Positions 8,333-17,879 of a stretch of DNA of 64,000 nt are shown one piece after another (positions within the stretch are counted from its first letter, which is position 1; every line of letters starts with the position of its first letter). Both the position numbers and the translations under genes were made by a program. The notes beneath the pieces are model-generated. The model saw nothing but the letters and a program-made list of their open reading frames with translations, ran no database searches and had not been told where the DNA came from. The stretch lies in the NCBI RefSeq assembly GCF_030818935.1, contig NZ_JAUTBD010000001.1, positions 2,294,001 through 2,358,000 on the forward strand, read 5' to 3'. This DNA is from Microbacterium sp. SORGH_AS_1204. GTDB taxonomy: Bacteria > Actinomycetota > Actinomycetes > Actinomycetales > Microbacteriaceae.

Positions 8333-8515
8333 CAGGTGAGTGAACCCGTCGAAGCCACCGGGACGGACGACACCGGTCCTTTCGACGAGCTCAGGGACCT
8401 CCGCGCCGGCCAACGGTGGATGAAGCGCAGGTACCGGTGCCTTCGACACGCTCAAAGACCTCAGCGCAAACCGACCGTCGGTGAAGCGCCGGCGCCGGTC
8501 CCTTCGACGGCCGGT
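8333..8515. repeat. Degenerate TTCGACnnGCTCAGGG repeats in a 425-bp spacer
   Basis: The stretch 8167-8592 holds no convincing gene. It contains four copies, in both orientations, of the dispersed element: around 8335-8362 (gaacccgtcgaagcc), 8372-8399 (ggtcctttcgacgagctcagggacc), 8437-8462 (ggtgccttcgacacgctcaaagacc) and about 8490-8515 (ggtcccttcgacggcc). Each is a different degenerate version, which suggests old, decaying insertions. Confidence 0.75.
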
Positions 8516-8544
8516 GAAGCGCGGGCGACGGGCCCCGACGCGCG

Positions 8545-8578
8545 AACGCCCCGGCCCCCGCACGGGGACCGGGGCGTT
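8545..8578 (-). terminator. Likely terminator of the parA-to-der unit
   Basis: The arm aacgccccgg (8545-8554) pairs with ccggggcgtt (8569-8578), with an inner ccccg/cgggg extension. It lies 15 bp past the der stop codon on the minus strand. Confidence 0.75.
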
Positions 8579-8592
8579 GGTCGCGGCCGACG

Positions 8593-10116
8593 TCAGCGCT
8601 GGCGCTTCTCGCGGATGCGCATGTTCAGCACGATCGGCGAGCCCTCGAAGCCGTAGATCTCGCGCAGGCGTCGCTGGATGAACCGGCGGTAGCCCGGGTC
8701 GAGGAACCCGGTCGTGAACAGCACGAATGTGGGCGGACGCGTCGCCGCCTGCGTGCCGAACAGGATGCGGGGCTGCTTGCCGCCGCGCAGCGGGTGCGGG
8801 TGCTCGGCGACGAGCTCCGACAGGAAGGCGTTGAACTTGCCCGTGGGGATGCGGGTGTCCCACGACTCCAGCGCCGTCTCGAGCGCCGGCACGAGCTTGT
8901 CGAGGTGACGGCCGGTGCGCGCCGAGATGTTCACGCGCGGCGCCCACGCGACGTGCGCCAGGTCTTGCTCGATCTCGCGCTCGAGGTAGCGGCGACGGTC
9001 CTGGTTCTCCATGTCGTCGTCGTTCAGGCGATCCCACTTGTTGAACGCCAGCACGAGCGCGCGACCCGACTCGAGCACGAGGTCGATGATGTTCAGGTCC
9101 TGCACGCTGATCGGCTGCGAGACGTCGAGCACGACGACCGCGACCTCGCTCTTCTCCAGCGCGGTCGAGGTGCGCAGCGACGCGTAGAAGTCGGCGCCCT
9201 GCGACAGGTGCACGCGACGACGGATGCCGGCGGTGTCGACGAGCGTCCAGAGCTTGCCGCCGAGCTCGACGACCTCGTCGACGGGGTCACGGGTGGTGCC
9301 CGCGAGCTCGTTGACGACGACGCGCTCTTCGCCGGCGGCCTTGTTCAGCAGCGACGACTTGCCGACGTTCGGCCGGCCGAGGATCGCGACGCGACGCGGT
9401 CCGCCGATCTCGTACTTCGCCACCGCCGAGACCTCGGGCAGCACCTTCATCAGCTCGTCGAGCAGGTCGGCGACGCCGCGGCCGTGAATGGCCGACACCG
9501 GATGCGGCTCTCCGAGGCCCAGGTTCCACAGGGCCGTGGCCTCGGGCTCCTGGCGGGCGTCGTCGACCTTGTTCGCGATCAGGAAGACGGGCTTCTTGCT
9601 CTTGCGCAGCAGCTTCACGACGTGCTCGTCGGTCGAGGTCGCGCCCACCGTGGCATCCACCACGAACAGCACGACGTCGGCGAGGTCGATCGCGACCTCG
9701 GCTTGGGCTGCGACCGAGCGGTCGATGCCCTTCGCGTCGGGCTCCCAGCCGCCGGTGTCGACCAGCGAGAAGCGGCGGTCGAGCCACTCGGCCTTGTAGG
9801 TCACGCGGTCGCGCGTGACGCCGGGGGTGTCTTCGACGACGGCCTCGCGGCGGCCGAGGATGCGGTTCACCAGCGCCGACTTGCCGACGTTCGGGCGCCC
9901 GACGATCGCGACCACCGGCAGCGCCGGCAGGAACTCGATCGCGCCCTCGCCCGAGGCCAGCCCCGCCAGGAGAGCCGCGTCGTCCTCGTCGAGGTCGAAG
10001 TCCTCGAGGCCCGCGCGAAGCGCCTCGGCCCGCTGCTCGGCGAGCACCTCGTCGAGGTTCTCCATCTTCTCGGCGAGCTGGTCGGGCCCGCCTTCGTACT
10101 CGTCTTCAACGCCCAT
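8593..10116 (-). CDS. der: Ribosome-biogenesis GTPase Der (EngA)
   Basis: 507 residues with two consecutive GTPase domains: G1 motifs GRPNVGKS at 73-80 and 247-254, with matching DTxG and NKxD motifs in each, then a KH-like C-terminal domain. Der helps assemble the 50S subunit and is essential in bacteria. The first about 65 residues are an acidic extension common in actinobacterial Der and absent from E. coli. The start overlaps the cmk stop by 11 bp, so translation is coupled. It is the last gene of the run that begins at parA. Confidence 0.98.
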   Translation of the reverse strand: MGVEDEYEGGPDQLAEKMENLDEVLAEQRAEALRAGLEDFDLDEDDAALLAGLASGEGAIEFLPALPVVAIVGRPNVGKSALVNRILGRREAVVEDTPGVTRDRVTYKAEWLDRRFSLVDTGGWEPDAKGIDRSVAAQAEVAIDLADVVLFVVDATVGATSTDEHVVKLLRKSKKPVFLIANKVDDARQEPEATALWNLGLGEPHPVSAIHGRGVADLLDELMKVLPEVSAVAKYEIGGPRRVAILGRPNVGKSSLLNKAAGEERVVVNELAGTTRDPVDEVVELGGKLWTLVDTAGIRRRVHLSQGADFYASLRTSTALEKSEVAVVVLDVSQPISVQDLNIIDLVLESGRALVLAFNKWDRLNDDDMENQDRRRYLEREIEQDLAHVAWAPRVNISARTGRHLDKLVPALETALESWDTRIPTGKFNAFLSELVAEHPHPLRGGKQPRILFGTQAATRPPTFVLFTTGFLDPGYRRFIQRRLREIYGFEGSPIVLNMRIREKRQR

Positions 10117-10873
10117 CGCGGGCTCCCATCGTGGTCTCGACGACGCTCAGCACGGCGTCGACGGTCTGTGCGAAATCGAGGTGGGTCGAGTCGACGACCT
10201 CGACGCCGGGGGCGGCGGTGAGGAAGTCGACGACCGTGGAATCGGCGGCGTCGCGCCGATGCAGGGCAGCCGCGACCGCGGCGGCATCCTGATTCGTGAG
10301 TTCTTTGCTGCGGCGCGCGGCCCGCACCTCGGGAGCCGCGGTCAGCAGGATGCGCACGGGCGCATCGGGGTACACCACCGTGGTGATGTCGCGTCCTTCG
10401 ACCACCACGCCGGAAAGACCCGAGGAGGCCACGAGCCGGCGGAACAGCTCGTTCACGGCCTTGCGCACGGGCGCGACGCGGGCCACGCCGCTCACCGCGT
10501 CGGTCACGCGGGGCTCGCGGATCGCGGCGGTCACGTCCGTCGTGCCGACGCGCACCCACCGGTGGTCGGTGTCGAGCGAGATGGCGTAGTCGAAGTCGCC
10601 GAAGACCTCGAGCACAGCGGTGGAGTCCGAGGTGTCGACCCCGTGCTCGAGCGCGTGCCAGGCCAGTGCGCGGTAAGCGGCACCGGTGTCGAGGAAGCCG
10701 TAGCCGAGTCGCACGGCCGCGGCCTTCGACACGCTCGACTTGCCGCTGCCGGCGGGACCGTCGATCGCGACGACGACGGGGGCATCGGATGCCGAGCCGC
10801 CGGGCGCGGAGCCCTCCGCGGGCGCCGCGGAAGCCGGCCCGGTGGGTGCGGGGGTCGAGAGGCGTTCAGTCAT
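10106..10873 (-). CDS. cmk: Cytidylate kinase
   Basis: 255 residues. The P-loop GPAGSGKSS is at about 39-47, followed by [11 protein letters not shown] (CMP-binding), and the [19 protein letters not shown] block typical of Cmk. It phosphorylates CMP and dCMP to the diphosphates. The first 30 residues are a Pro/Ala/Gly-rich tail of low complexity not found in E. coli Cmk. The start overlaps the tyrA stop by 8 bp and the stop overlaps der by 11 bp; the tyrA-cmk-der order is widespread in actinobacteria. Confidence 0.97.
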   Translation of the reverse strand: MTERLSTPAPTGPASAAPAEGSAPGGSASDAPVVVAIDGPAGSGKSSVSKAAAVRLGYGFLDTGAAYRALAWHALEHGVDTSDSTAVLEVFGDFDYAISLDTDHRWVRVGTTDVTAAIREPRVTDAVSGVARVAPVRKAVNELFRRLVASSGLSGVVVEGRDITTVVYPDAPVRILLTAAPEVRAARRSKELTNQDAAAVAAALHRRDAADSTVVDFLTAAPGVEVVDSTHLDFAQTVDAVLSVVETTMGARDGR

Positions 10874-11999
10874 GGGTGGTGCTCGCAATCCGCCATCCGC
10901 GCTGCTGGAGTCCGTCGACGGCGCGCCGGACGGCGCCCGGCACGACGCTGATCTCGGCGAGGCCGAACGGTGCTCCGGGCGAGTGCTCGAGGCGCAGGTC
11001 TTCGACGTTGACGTCGAGGTCGCCGAGTTCGCCGAAGAGGCGGCCCAGCTGGCCGGAGGTGTCGTCGACCATGACGACGAAGGTATCGAAACGGCGGTTC
11101 TGGCCGTGCTTGCCGGGCAGGCGCTCCACGCCCTCGTTGCCGCGGCGTATGGTGTCGGCGACCGCGCGGCGCGCGCCCGGCACGTCGGGATCGCGCAGGG
11201 CGTCGGCGACCTCGCGGAGATCCGCGGCGAGCTCATCGAGCACGGCGACGACGGGAGAAGCGTTCGCGCCGAGGATCTGCACCCAGAGCTCCGGGGCGGA
11301 TGCCGCGATGCGCGTCGTGTCGCGCACACCCTGGCCCGCGAGCCGGAGCGACCCGTCGGGCGCCTCGACGAACCGACCGGCGAGCAGGCTCGCCACCAGC
11401 TGCGGCACGTGCGACATGAGCGCGACCGACTCGTCGTGCTCTTCGGGGGTCATCTCGATCAGGGTCGCGCCGAGGTCGAGAGCGAGCCCCTCGACGAGCG
11501 AGAGGTCGTGCGCGGAGGTCTCGGCATCCCGGCAGACCACCCACGGGCGACCGATGAAGATGTCGGCGCGTGCGGAGATCGCTCCCCCGCGCTCGCGCCC
11601 GGCCATCGGGTGCGAGCCGATGTAGTGCGTCAGGTCGACGCCGCGCTCGCGCAGCGTGCGCAGCGGCTCGAGCTTCACACTCGCCACATCGGTCACGACG
11701 GCATCCGGAAACGCCTCCAGCTCGCGCTGCACCACGTCGGCGATCACGTCGGGAGGCGTGGCGACCACGATGAGCGACGGCTGGTCGTCGGGGCGCTCGG
11801 CGCGGCCGGCCCCGTAGTCGATCGCCAGGCGCAACTGCGCGGGCGACGCGTCGACGAGCACGACGTCGACGCCGCGGGCACTCAGGGCGTGGCCGATGCT
11901 CGCGCCCAGCAGTCCCGAACCGACCACGCGCACCGTACCGCTCGTGCGGGTCGCCAAAGGCGCGGCCGCGCGCGCGGACGTTCCGTTCGGTTCGGTCAT
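10866..11999 (-). CDS. tyrA: Prephenate dehydrogenase
   Basis: 377 residues. The NAD(P)-binding [13 protein letters not shown] motif is at about 27-39, [11 protein letters not shown] marks the substrate pocket, and an ACT-type regulatory domain occupies the last about 70 residues ([20 protein letters not shown]). It converts prephenate to 4-hydroxyphenylpyruvate for tyrosine synthesis, and the ACT domain suggests feedback by tyrosine. The ATG at 11999 follows an AGGAG site; the frame further upstream overlaps rluB and is not protein-like. Confidence 0.95.
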   Translation of the reverse strand: MTEPNGTSARAAAPLATRTSGTVRVVGSGLLGASIGHALSARGVDVVLVDASPAQLRLAIDYGAGRAERPDDQPSLIVVATPPDVIADVVQRELEAFPDAVVTDVASVKLEPLRTLRERGVDLTHYIGSHPMAGRERGGAISARADIFIGRPWVVCRDAETSAHDLSLVEGLALDLGATLIEMTPEEHDESVALMSHVPQLVASLLAGRFVEAPDGSLRLAGQGVRDTTRIAASAPELWVQILGANASPVVAVLDELAADLREVADALRDPDVPGARRAVADTIRRGNEGVERLPGKHGQNRRFDTFVVMVDDTSGQLGRLFGELGDLDVNVEDLRLEHSPGAPFGLAEISVVPGAVRRAVDGLQQRGWRIASTTHD

Positions 12000-12054
12000 C
12001 GGGTCTCCTGCTGCCCTGGGCGGTGTCGGACGCACCGCGAGACGCCCACCGGGC

Positions 12055-12876
12055 TCACTCCGAGGGAGCGTCACCGTCCCGACGGGACAGTGTGAGCAGG
12101 GCACCGCGTTCCACTTTAGTCAACTCGCGTGCCTTACCCACCGGGAGAGTTCCCAGGTGAAGGGGCCCGAACTGCCGTCGCACCAGTTCGATCACCGGGT
12201 GGCCCACCTCGGCCATCATGCGACGCACGATGCGGTTCTTGCCCGAGTGCAGGGTCAGCTCCACCAGGCTCTCCCCGCGGGAGGAGTCGAGCAGCCGCGC
12301 CTTGTCGGCCGCGATCCGCCCGTCTTCGAGCTCCACGCCCTTGATCAGGCGCTGGATCGTTTGCGGCAGCACCTGCCCGTCGACCTTGGCGATGTACACC
12401 TTCGTCACCCCGAACGACGGGTGGGCCAGAACGTGCGCCAGGGCGCCGTCGTTGGTGAGCACGAGCAGGCCCGAGGTGTCGGCATCCAGGCGTCCGACGT
12501 TGTAGAGCCGCTCGTCCCACTGGTCGGCCCACTCGCGCAGGTCGCGGCGCCCGCGGTCGTCGTTCATCGAACTGACCACACCGGTGGGCTTGTTGAGGAT
12601 GACGTAGCGCTTCGACTCGTCGAGCTGGATCGCGGTGCCGTCGACGTCGACGAGGTCGGTCTCGGGGTGGATGCGGCGGCCGAGCTCGGTCACCGTCTCG
12701 CCGTTGACGCGCACCCGCCCCTCGACGATCATCTGCTCGGCGACGCGGCGCGACGCGACCCCGGCGTTGGCCAAGACCTTCTGCAGGCGGATGCCGTCGT
12801 CGCTCGCCGAGCCGGTGCCCCCGGTCGCTGAGCCGGAGCCCCCGGTCGCTGAGCCTGTCGAAGCGTCATCGTTCAT
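12055..12876 (-). CDS. rluB: 23S rRNA pseudouridine synthase, RluB/RsuA family
   Basis: 273 residues: an S4 domain at about 28-75 (IRLQKVLANAGVASRR), then a pseudouridine synthase core with the catalytic GRLDADTSGLL block (Asp131) and KVYIAKVDG. It probably modifies helix 89-93 region of 23S rRNA, as RluB does, judged from its place next to scpB. The first 27 residues are a Gly/Ser/Ala-rich tail partly encoded by tgagcctgtcgaagcg, a copy of the dispersed repeat. The start overlaps the scpB stop by 4 bp. Confidence 0.93.
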   Translation of the reverse strand: MNDDASTGSATGGSGSATGGTGSASDDGIRLQKVLANAGVASRRVAEQMIVEGRVRVNGETVTELGRRIHPETDLVDVDGTAIQLDESKRYVILNKPTGVVSSMNDDRGRRDLREWADQWDERLYNVGRLDADTSGLLVLTNDGALAHVLAHPSFGVTKVYIAKVDGQVLPQTIQRLIKGVELEDGRIAADKARLLDSSRGESLVELTLHSGKNRIVRRMMAEVGHPVIELVRRQFGPLHLGTLPVGKARELTKVERGALLTLSRRDGDAPSE

Positions 12877-13587
12877 TTCAGGACCTCTCCGTCGAATCCG
12901 TCGGCGCCGTCGTCGAGCAACGGCGAGATGTGGGGCAGCTCGTCGAGCGAGTTGATGCCGAGGTGCACCAGCAGCTGGTCGGTGGTGCCGTAGTGGATGG
13001 CGCCCGTGTCGGGGTCGGTGAACACCTCGGTGATGAGACCGCGGGCCAGCAGCGTCCGCACGACCGAGTCGACGTTCACGGCGCGGATGGATGCCACCTG
13101 CCCGCGCGTGACGGGCTGTTTGTACGCGATGACCGCCAGGGTCTCCAGCGCCGCCTGCGACAGGCGTGAGGGCGCCTGGGTGTTGACGAACTCCGACACG
13201 ACATCGTCGTGCTCCTCGCGCACGTACAGCCGCCAGCCCCCGCCGACCTCGCGGAGCTCGAAGCCGCGGACCGGTCCCCCGGTCTCGCCGTCGTAGTCGG
13301 CGACGAGACCCTCGACAGCCTGGCGGACGGCCGCAACCGGCGCGCCGACGGCCGCGGCGAGGCTCACGAGGCTCTGCGGTTCATCGACGACGAGCAGGAT
13401 CGCCTCGAGACGACGGGCGACGGATGCCGCATCGCTCGGGCGAGGCGCAGAGTTCGGGGCCGGCGCGCGGCCGGGGGCATCTGCGGCGGAGCGGGAGGGC
13501 GTCGGCCATCGCGGCGTCGGCGGAAGCCGAGCCGGCGGGCGCGGCGTCGGGCACGCGGTCGAGCGGGGTCACGGATTCAGCGGTCAT
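12873..13587 (-). CDS. scpB: Segregation and condensation protein B, apparently frameshifted
   Basis: ScpB is the winged-helix partner of ScpA and SMC. The conserved body is open from 13367 to 12873 (GFELREVGGGWRLYVR, SQAALETLAVIAYKQPVTRGQV, LLARGLITEV). The sequence just before it in the same frame encodes the family N-terminus VARRLEAILLVVDEPQSL, yet that frame has no ATG, GTG or TTG back to a TGA. The natural start, ATG 13587 overlapping the scpA stop by 11 bp, lies in another frame, which turns Cys/Arg-rich after MADALP and stops at 13381. A one-base insertion near 13490-13501 (gggagggcg) would join the two. It may be a sequencing error or a true mutation; a GTG at 13367 would give a truncated protein. 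Confidence 0.85.
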
Positions 13588-14554
13588 AGTCGGCTCCCAG
13601 GGCGGCGAGGTTCTCTTCCGACCACCGCTCGGCGGTCCAGCGCAGGGTCAGTTCACCCAGCGGTTCGAGTTGCTCGAACGACAGGGCGGCGTGGCGGTAC
13701 AGCTCGAGGATCGAGAGGAAGCGGGCGACGACGACACCGGTCTCGGTGACGCCGGCGACGAGGTCGCGGAAGTTCAGCGTTCCGGCCGAGCGCAGCAGCG
13801 TCACGACGATCGCGGCCTGCTCGCGGATGCTGACGAGCGGGGCGTGCAGGTGGTCGAGGCCGACGGTGGGCACCTGCTTCGGGGCCATCGCGACCACGGC
13901 GAGGGCCGCGAAGTCGTCGGCGCTGAGCGTCCACTTCAGCTCCGGCACGGCGCTGCGGTACTTCTCGTCGAGCCGCACGGTGCGGGTGTGCCGCCTATCT
14001 TCCCGCTGCAGGCAGCGGGCGAACCACGCCGACACCTCTTTGAACGCGCGGTACTGCAGCAGACGGGCGAACAGCAGGTCGCGCGCTTCCAGAAGCGCCA
14101 CGGACTCGGCATCCACGAGTTCACCCTGCGGGAGGAGCCCCGCGATCTTCATGTCGAGAAGGGTCGCGGCGACGACGAGGAACTCGCTCGCCTCGTCGAG
14201 GTCGCCCTCGGGACCCATCGCGCGCAGGTAGGCGATGAACTCGTCGGTGACGCGGCTGAGCGCGACCTCGGTGATGTCGAGCTCGGCGCGCGAGATGAGC
14301 GTGAGCAGCAGGTCGAACGGCCCGTCGAAGACGGGAAGGCTGACGCGGAAGCCGTCGGGCGCCGGAGCGTCGGACCCTTCGACAGGCTCAGGGACCGACT
14401 GCGGCTCGGGGACCGACTGCGGCTCAGGGACCGACTGCGGCTCGAAGGCCTCGGACGCGAGGGGGCTGAGCCCGTCGAAGCCCCCGGAACCCGCCGCGGC
14501 CACGGGCGCGCCGACAGGCACCGGTGAGAGGGTGTCGTCAGGCGACGGCGCCAC
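13577..14554 (-). CDS. scpA: Segregation and condensation protein A
   Basis: About 325 residues. The kleisin N-terminal domain starts at FDGPFDLLLTLISRAELDI, followed by VVAATLLDMKIAGLLP and a C-terminal winged helix with FLSILELYRHAALSFEQ. ScpA bridges the SMC heads with ScpB. The start is probably GTG 14554, overlapping the parA stop by 17 bp. The region before the kleisin domain is an extra linker of about 60 residues that includes three EPQSVP hexapeptides and VPEPVEG, encoded by a dispersed DNA repeat plus an 18-bp tandem array, not seen in typical ScpA. Confidence 0.95.
   Translation of the reverse strand: MAPSPDDTLSPVPVGAPVAAAGSGGFDGLSPLASEAFEPQSVPEPQSVPEPQSVPEPVEGSDAPAPDGFRVSLPVFDGPFDLLLTLISRAELDITEVALSRVTDEFIAYLRAMGPEGDLDEASEFLVVAATLLDMKIAGLLPQGELVDAESVALLEARDLLFARLLQYRAFKEVSAWFARCLQREDRRHTRTVRLDEKYRSAVPELKWTLSADDFAALAVVAMAPKQVPTVGLDHLHAPLVSIREQAAIVVTLLRSAGTLNFRDLVAGVTETGVVVARFLSILELYRHAALSFEQLEPLGELTLRWTAERWSEENLAALGADYDR
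14391..14444. repeat. Three 18-bp tandem units inside scpA
   Basis: Units gggaccgactgcggctcg/a at 14391-14408, 14409-14426 and 14427-14444 follow directly after a copy of the dispersed element (cccttcgacaggctcagggacc, 14375-14396). On the coding strand they give repeated PEPQSV. The array looks like slippage expansion of the end of the dispersed element. Confidence 0.85.
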
Positions 14555-15440
14555 GCGCGACCAGCTCCCGCGCCAACCGCAGGTAGGCCTGGGCGGCGGC
14601 GTGCTCGGGCGCGAACTCCGTGATGGGCATGCCCGAGACCGAGGCATCCGGGAACTTCACCGTGCGGCCGATGACGGTCTCGAGCACGTCGTCGCCGAAC
14701 GCCTCGACCACGCGCTCGAGCACCTCGCGCGAGTGCAGCGTGCGGGGGTCGTACATCGTGGCGAGAACGCCGTCGAGCTCGATCGCCGGGTTCAGGCGGT
14801 CGCGCACCTTGTCGATGGTCTCCACCAGCAGAGCGACACCGCGCAGGGCGAAGAACTCGCACTCGAGAGGGATCAGCACGCCGTGCGCCGCGGTCAGCGC
14901 GTTCACGGTGAGCAGGCCGAGCGAGGGCTGGCAGTCGATGAGGATGACGTCGTAATCGGCCGCGACCTTGCGCAGCACCCGGGCGAGGATCGTCTCGCGG
15001 GCGACCTCGTTGACCAGGTGCACCTCGGCGGCCGAGAGGTCGATGTTGGCCGGGATGACGTCGAGACCCTCGACGCGCGTGCGCACGATCACCTCGTGCG
15101 GGTCGCGCTTGGTGTCGAGCAGCAGGTCGTAGATGGTCGCGGCGTCGTGCGTCTGGATGCCGAGACCCGCCGACAGCGCACCCTGCGGGTCGAAGTCGAT
15201 CGCCAGCACCCGTCGGCCGTAGCCGGCCAGGGAGGCCGCGAGGTTGATGGTGGTCGTCGTCTTGCCGACGCCGCCCTTCTGGTTGCACAGAGCGATGATG
15301 CGGGCGGGGCCGTGTCCATCGAGCGGTTTCGGGGTGGGGAACCCCTGGTAGGGGCGTCCGGTGGGGCCGAGGATGACCTCGTCTGCGCCCTTCTTCGTGC
15401 CCTTCGTGCTCGCCGACACCGAGTCTCCCGCCTTCGTCAT
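14538..15440 (-). CDS. ParA/Soj family ATPase next to scpAB
   Basis: 300 residues. Deviant Walker A KGGVGKTTT at 55-63 after a 45-residue N-terminal tail, then DFDPQGALSAGLG and the Walker B DVILIDCQPSLG. This is the ParA-like ATPase that sits upstream of scpA-scpB in actinobacteria and is distinct from the parAB copy near oriC; its cargo is not settled. The start ATG 15440 has no strong ribosome site. A TAGACT hexamer 11 nt upstream suggests a short-leader transcript and the start of the seven-gene unit ending at der. Confidence 0.92.
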   Translation of the reverse strand: MTKAGDSVSASTKGTKKGADEVILGPTGRPYQGFPTPKPLDGHGPARIIALCNQKGGVGKTTTTINLAASLAGYGRRVLAIDFDPQGALSAGLGIQTHDAATIYDLLLDTKRDPHEVIVRTRVEGLDVIPANIDLSAAEVHLVNEVARETILARVLRKVAADYDVILIDCQPSLGLLTVNALTAAHGVLIPLECEFFALRGVALLVETIDKVRDRLNPAIELDGVLATMYDPRTLHSREVLERVVEAFGDDVLETVIGRTVKFPDASVSGMPITEFAPEHAAAQAYLRLARELVARGAVA

Positions 15441-15601
15441 AACGAGACCCGAGTCTACCCGTCGCCCGTCCCGCCGCCCGGCGTGACCCGCGGGCGGGCG
15501 CGCTTCCCCGCCGAGACCGCACGCGTTCGTCGACGACGCACTCGTTGGGTCACAATCGCGTACATCCTCGACAATCGCGTACGTTCTCGGCGCAGCCGCC
15601 C

Positions 15602-15662
15602 CAGGTCCCTGAGCCCGTCGAAGGGACCGAACCCCCCGACCGCGGAGGCTTCGACAGGCTCG
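15602..15662. repeat. Two copies of the dispersed repeat, opposite orientations
   Basis: Between parA and the DUF4184 gene (15441-15674) a copy caggtccctgagcccgtcgaagggaccg is followed about 20 bp later by the inverted half aggcttcgacaggctcggcc. Nothing else is visible in this 234-bp spacer apart from short cgcgtac(a/g)tt(c)ctcg direct repeats near 15560-15590. Confidence 0.8.
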
Positions 15663-15674
15663 GCCACCGCTGCG

Positions 15675-16469
15675 TTACGCGACCTCGTGCCCGGCCGCCG
15701 CGCGCCGCCGCATCTGCACCAGCACGGCCAGCAGCACGGTTGCCACGCCCCAGGCGGCCGCGACCTTCACCAGCACGCCGTAGACGAGGTGCGTGGGCGT
15801 GTACTCGGCGCCGAAGCCGCCCTCGACGGCGAGCGCGACGACGGAAGCCACGACCAGCGCGAGCGGCAACGACAGCCACCACGTCACTCGCACGGCATCC
15901 GGAAGCACCCGGCCGACCGACTGCGCCCGCCGCCGCGAGAGCCACCACAGACCGAAGATCCCGAGCCCCACGAGCCCGAACACTCCCGAACCGTACTGCA
16001 GCCACTTCACGCCCAGCAGCGGACCCCATTGCTGCTCGAGAGCGGGGAACAGCGCATCGCCCGCCCGGCCCTCGTGGGTGAAGAAGTCCCAGGCGACGTG
16101 CGTGACCACGCCGAGGGCGAGCGAGAGCACGAGCCACAGGATGCCGACCACTCCCCCGCTCAGCGTCTCGCGTGCGGCCGCGAGGGCTCCGGCATCCCAC
16201 TCGTCGGGCAGTCGTTCGGCGATGCGCCGCGGTACCAGCTCGCGCGTCGCGGGGCGCAGGACGCACCGCCACACGAGCAGCAGCACGAACGCCATGATCA
16301 CCGTCACGGGCAGCCACGCGAGATCGTGCGTCACGGCATAGCCGGGCACGATGCCGCGCAGGAACAGCGGCAGGTCGGGGGTCATCGCCCCGATCGCGAT
16401 CGCCGCCGGCACGAGCGGCGTGCGCAGGAAGGGCAGCGCGACGACCGCGTGGCTGACGGTGAACGGCAT
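15675..16469 (-). CDS. DUF4184 family membrane protein
   Basis: 264 residues. The N-terminus MPFTVSHAVVALPFLR and AIGAMTPDLP, with the later THVAWDFFTHEGR, are the hallmarks of DUF4184 and related metal-dependent hydrolase-like integral membrane proteins (His and Asp clusters near membrane helices). About six helices. The function is unknown. The start ATG at 16469 lies 2 bp after the tyrS stop, so the gene is probably co-transcribed with tyrS. Confidence 0.87.
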   Translation of the reverse strand: MPFTVSHAVVALPFLRTPLVPAAIAIGAMTPDLPLFLRGIVPGYAVTHDLAWLPVTVIMAFVLLLVWRCVLRPATRELVPRRIAERLPDEWDAGALAAARETLSGGVVGILWLVLSLALGVVTHVAWDFFTHEGRAGDALFPALEQQWGPLLGVKWLQYGSGVFGLVGLGIFGLWWLSRRRAQSVGRVLPDAVRVTWWLSLPLALVVASVVALAVEGGFGAEYTPTHLVYGVLVKVAAAWGVATVLLAVLVQMRRRAAAGHEVA

Positions 16470-16470
16470 G

Positions 16471-17784
16471 TCAGCTGAGGAACAGCCCCGCGAGCGTCTT
16501 CTTGCCGCGCCGCAGCACCGAGACCCCGCCGGGGAGCGTCCCCTCGACGACCTGATCGTCGCTCGTGACCTTCGCGCCGTCGAGCGTGACGCCGCCCTGG
16601 GCGATCGCGCGGCGGGCGTCGCTGAGGCTCGACGACAGACCCGTCGCGGTGAGCGCCTCGAGCACCGTACTGCCCGCGTCGACCGTCGCGTGCGGCAGCT
16701 CCTCGAGCGCCGTGCGCAGCACCGTGGCATCCAGAGCCGTCACATCGCCCTGACCGAAGAGCGCCTCGGTCGCCGCGATCACGGCCTCCGTCGCCTCGAC
16801 CCCGTGCACGGTCGTGACGACCTCGCGGGCCAGGCGCTTCTGCGCCGCGCGGCGGAAGGGCTCGGTCTCGACGAGTCCCGCGTACTCCTCGATCTCGGCG
16901 CGCGTGAGGAAGGTGAACACCTTCAGGCGCTCGACCACGTCGCGGTCGTCGGTGTTCAGCCAGAACTGGTACATCACCCACGGGCTGCACATCTCGGCAT
17001 CCAGCCAGATGGCGTTGCCCTCGCTCTTGCCGAACTTCGTGCCGTCGCTGTTCGTGATGAGCGGCGTGCCGATGGCGTGGACCGAGGCCCCCTCGACCTT
17101 GCGCACGAGGTCGGTGCCACTGGTGAGGTTGCCCCACTGGTCGCTGCCGCCGGTCTGCAGCACGCAGCCGTACTGCCGGTACAGCTCCAGGTAGTCCATG
17201 CCCTGCAGGATTTGGTAGCTGAACTCGGTGTAGCTGATACCCGCCTCGGAGTTCAGGCGCGCGCTGACGGCATCCTTCTTCAGCATCGTGCCGACGCGGA
17301 AGTGCTTGCCGATCTCGCGCAAGAAGTCGATGGCGCTGAGCGGCGCCGTCCAGTCGAGGTTGTTGACCATACGGGCGGCGTTGTCGCCCTCGAAGCTCAG
17401 GAAACGTTCGACCTGCGCGCGCAGGCGCGCCACCCACTCGGCGACCGTCTCACGCGTGTTCAGCGTGCGCTCGGCGGTGGGCCGCGGGTCGCCCACCAGA
17501 CCCGTCGAGCCGCCGACGAGGCCGAGGGGACGGTGTCCGGCGAGCTGCAGGCGGCGCATGGTGAGCAGCTGCACGAGGTTTCCCAGGTGCAGGCTCGGCG
17601 CGGTCGGGTCGAAGCCGCAGTAGAACACGATCGGGTCGCCGCCGAGGAGCTCCCGCAGCTCGTTCTCGTCGGTCGAGACGTGGATGAGTCCGCGATACAC
17701 CAGCTCGTCCCAGACGTTGTCGAAGGTCGGGTCGTTGGCGGGATGCAGGGCGCTCACGGGCGCCGCGTCGATCGGTGCAGACAC
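16471..17784 (-). CDS. tyrS: Tyrosyl-tRNA synthetase
   Basis: 437 residues of class I synthetase: the HIGH-type motif HLGN at 66-69, the tyrosine pocket (YCGFDPTAPSLH), a KMSKS-type KFGKS motif after TNSDGT, and a C-terminal S4 domain (SDARRAIAQGGVTLDG). It charges tRNA-Tyr. The start is GTG: TACCCT at 17791-17796 ends 6 nt before it, one of the clearest leaderless starts here. Confidence 0.98.
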   Translation of the reverse strand: MSAPIDAAPVSALHPANDPTFDNVWDELVYRGLIHVSTDENELRELLGGDPIVFYCGFDPTAPSLHLGNLVQLLTMRRLQLAGHRPLGLVGGSTGLVGDPRPTAERTLNTRETVAEWVARLRAQVERFLSFEGDNAARMVNNLDWTAPLSAIDFLREIGKHFRVGTMLKKDAVSARLNSEAGISYTEFSYQILQGMDYLELYRQYGCVLQTGGSDQWGNLTSGTDLVRKVEGASVHAIGTPLITNSDGTKFGKSEGNAIWLDAEMCSPWVMYQFWLNTDDRDVVERLKVFTFLTRAEIEEYAGLVETEPFRRAAQKRLAREVVTTVHGVEATEAVIAATEALFGQGDVTALDATVLRTALEELPHATVDAGSTVLEALTATGLSSSLSDARRAIAQGGVTLDGAKVTSDDQVVEGTLPGGVSVLRRGKKTLAGLFLS

Positions 17785-17879
17785 GAGACGAGGGTATCAG
17801 CGGGACTTTCGGGCTCCGGATGCCACCCGCCCGGCTGCCGTGAGGATGCGACCCGTGCCGCGGGGCCGAGCGTGCCGCG

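Noticed and set aside
13381..13587. A separate 68-residue gene
   Set aside because: It is the N-terminal part of scpB out of frame with the body, not an independent gene; after MADALP it becomes Cys/Arg-rich.
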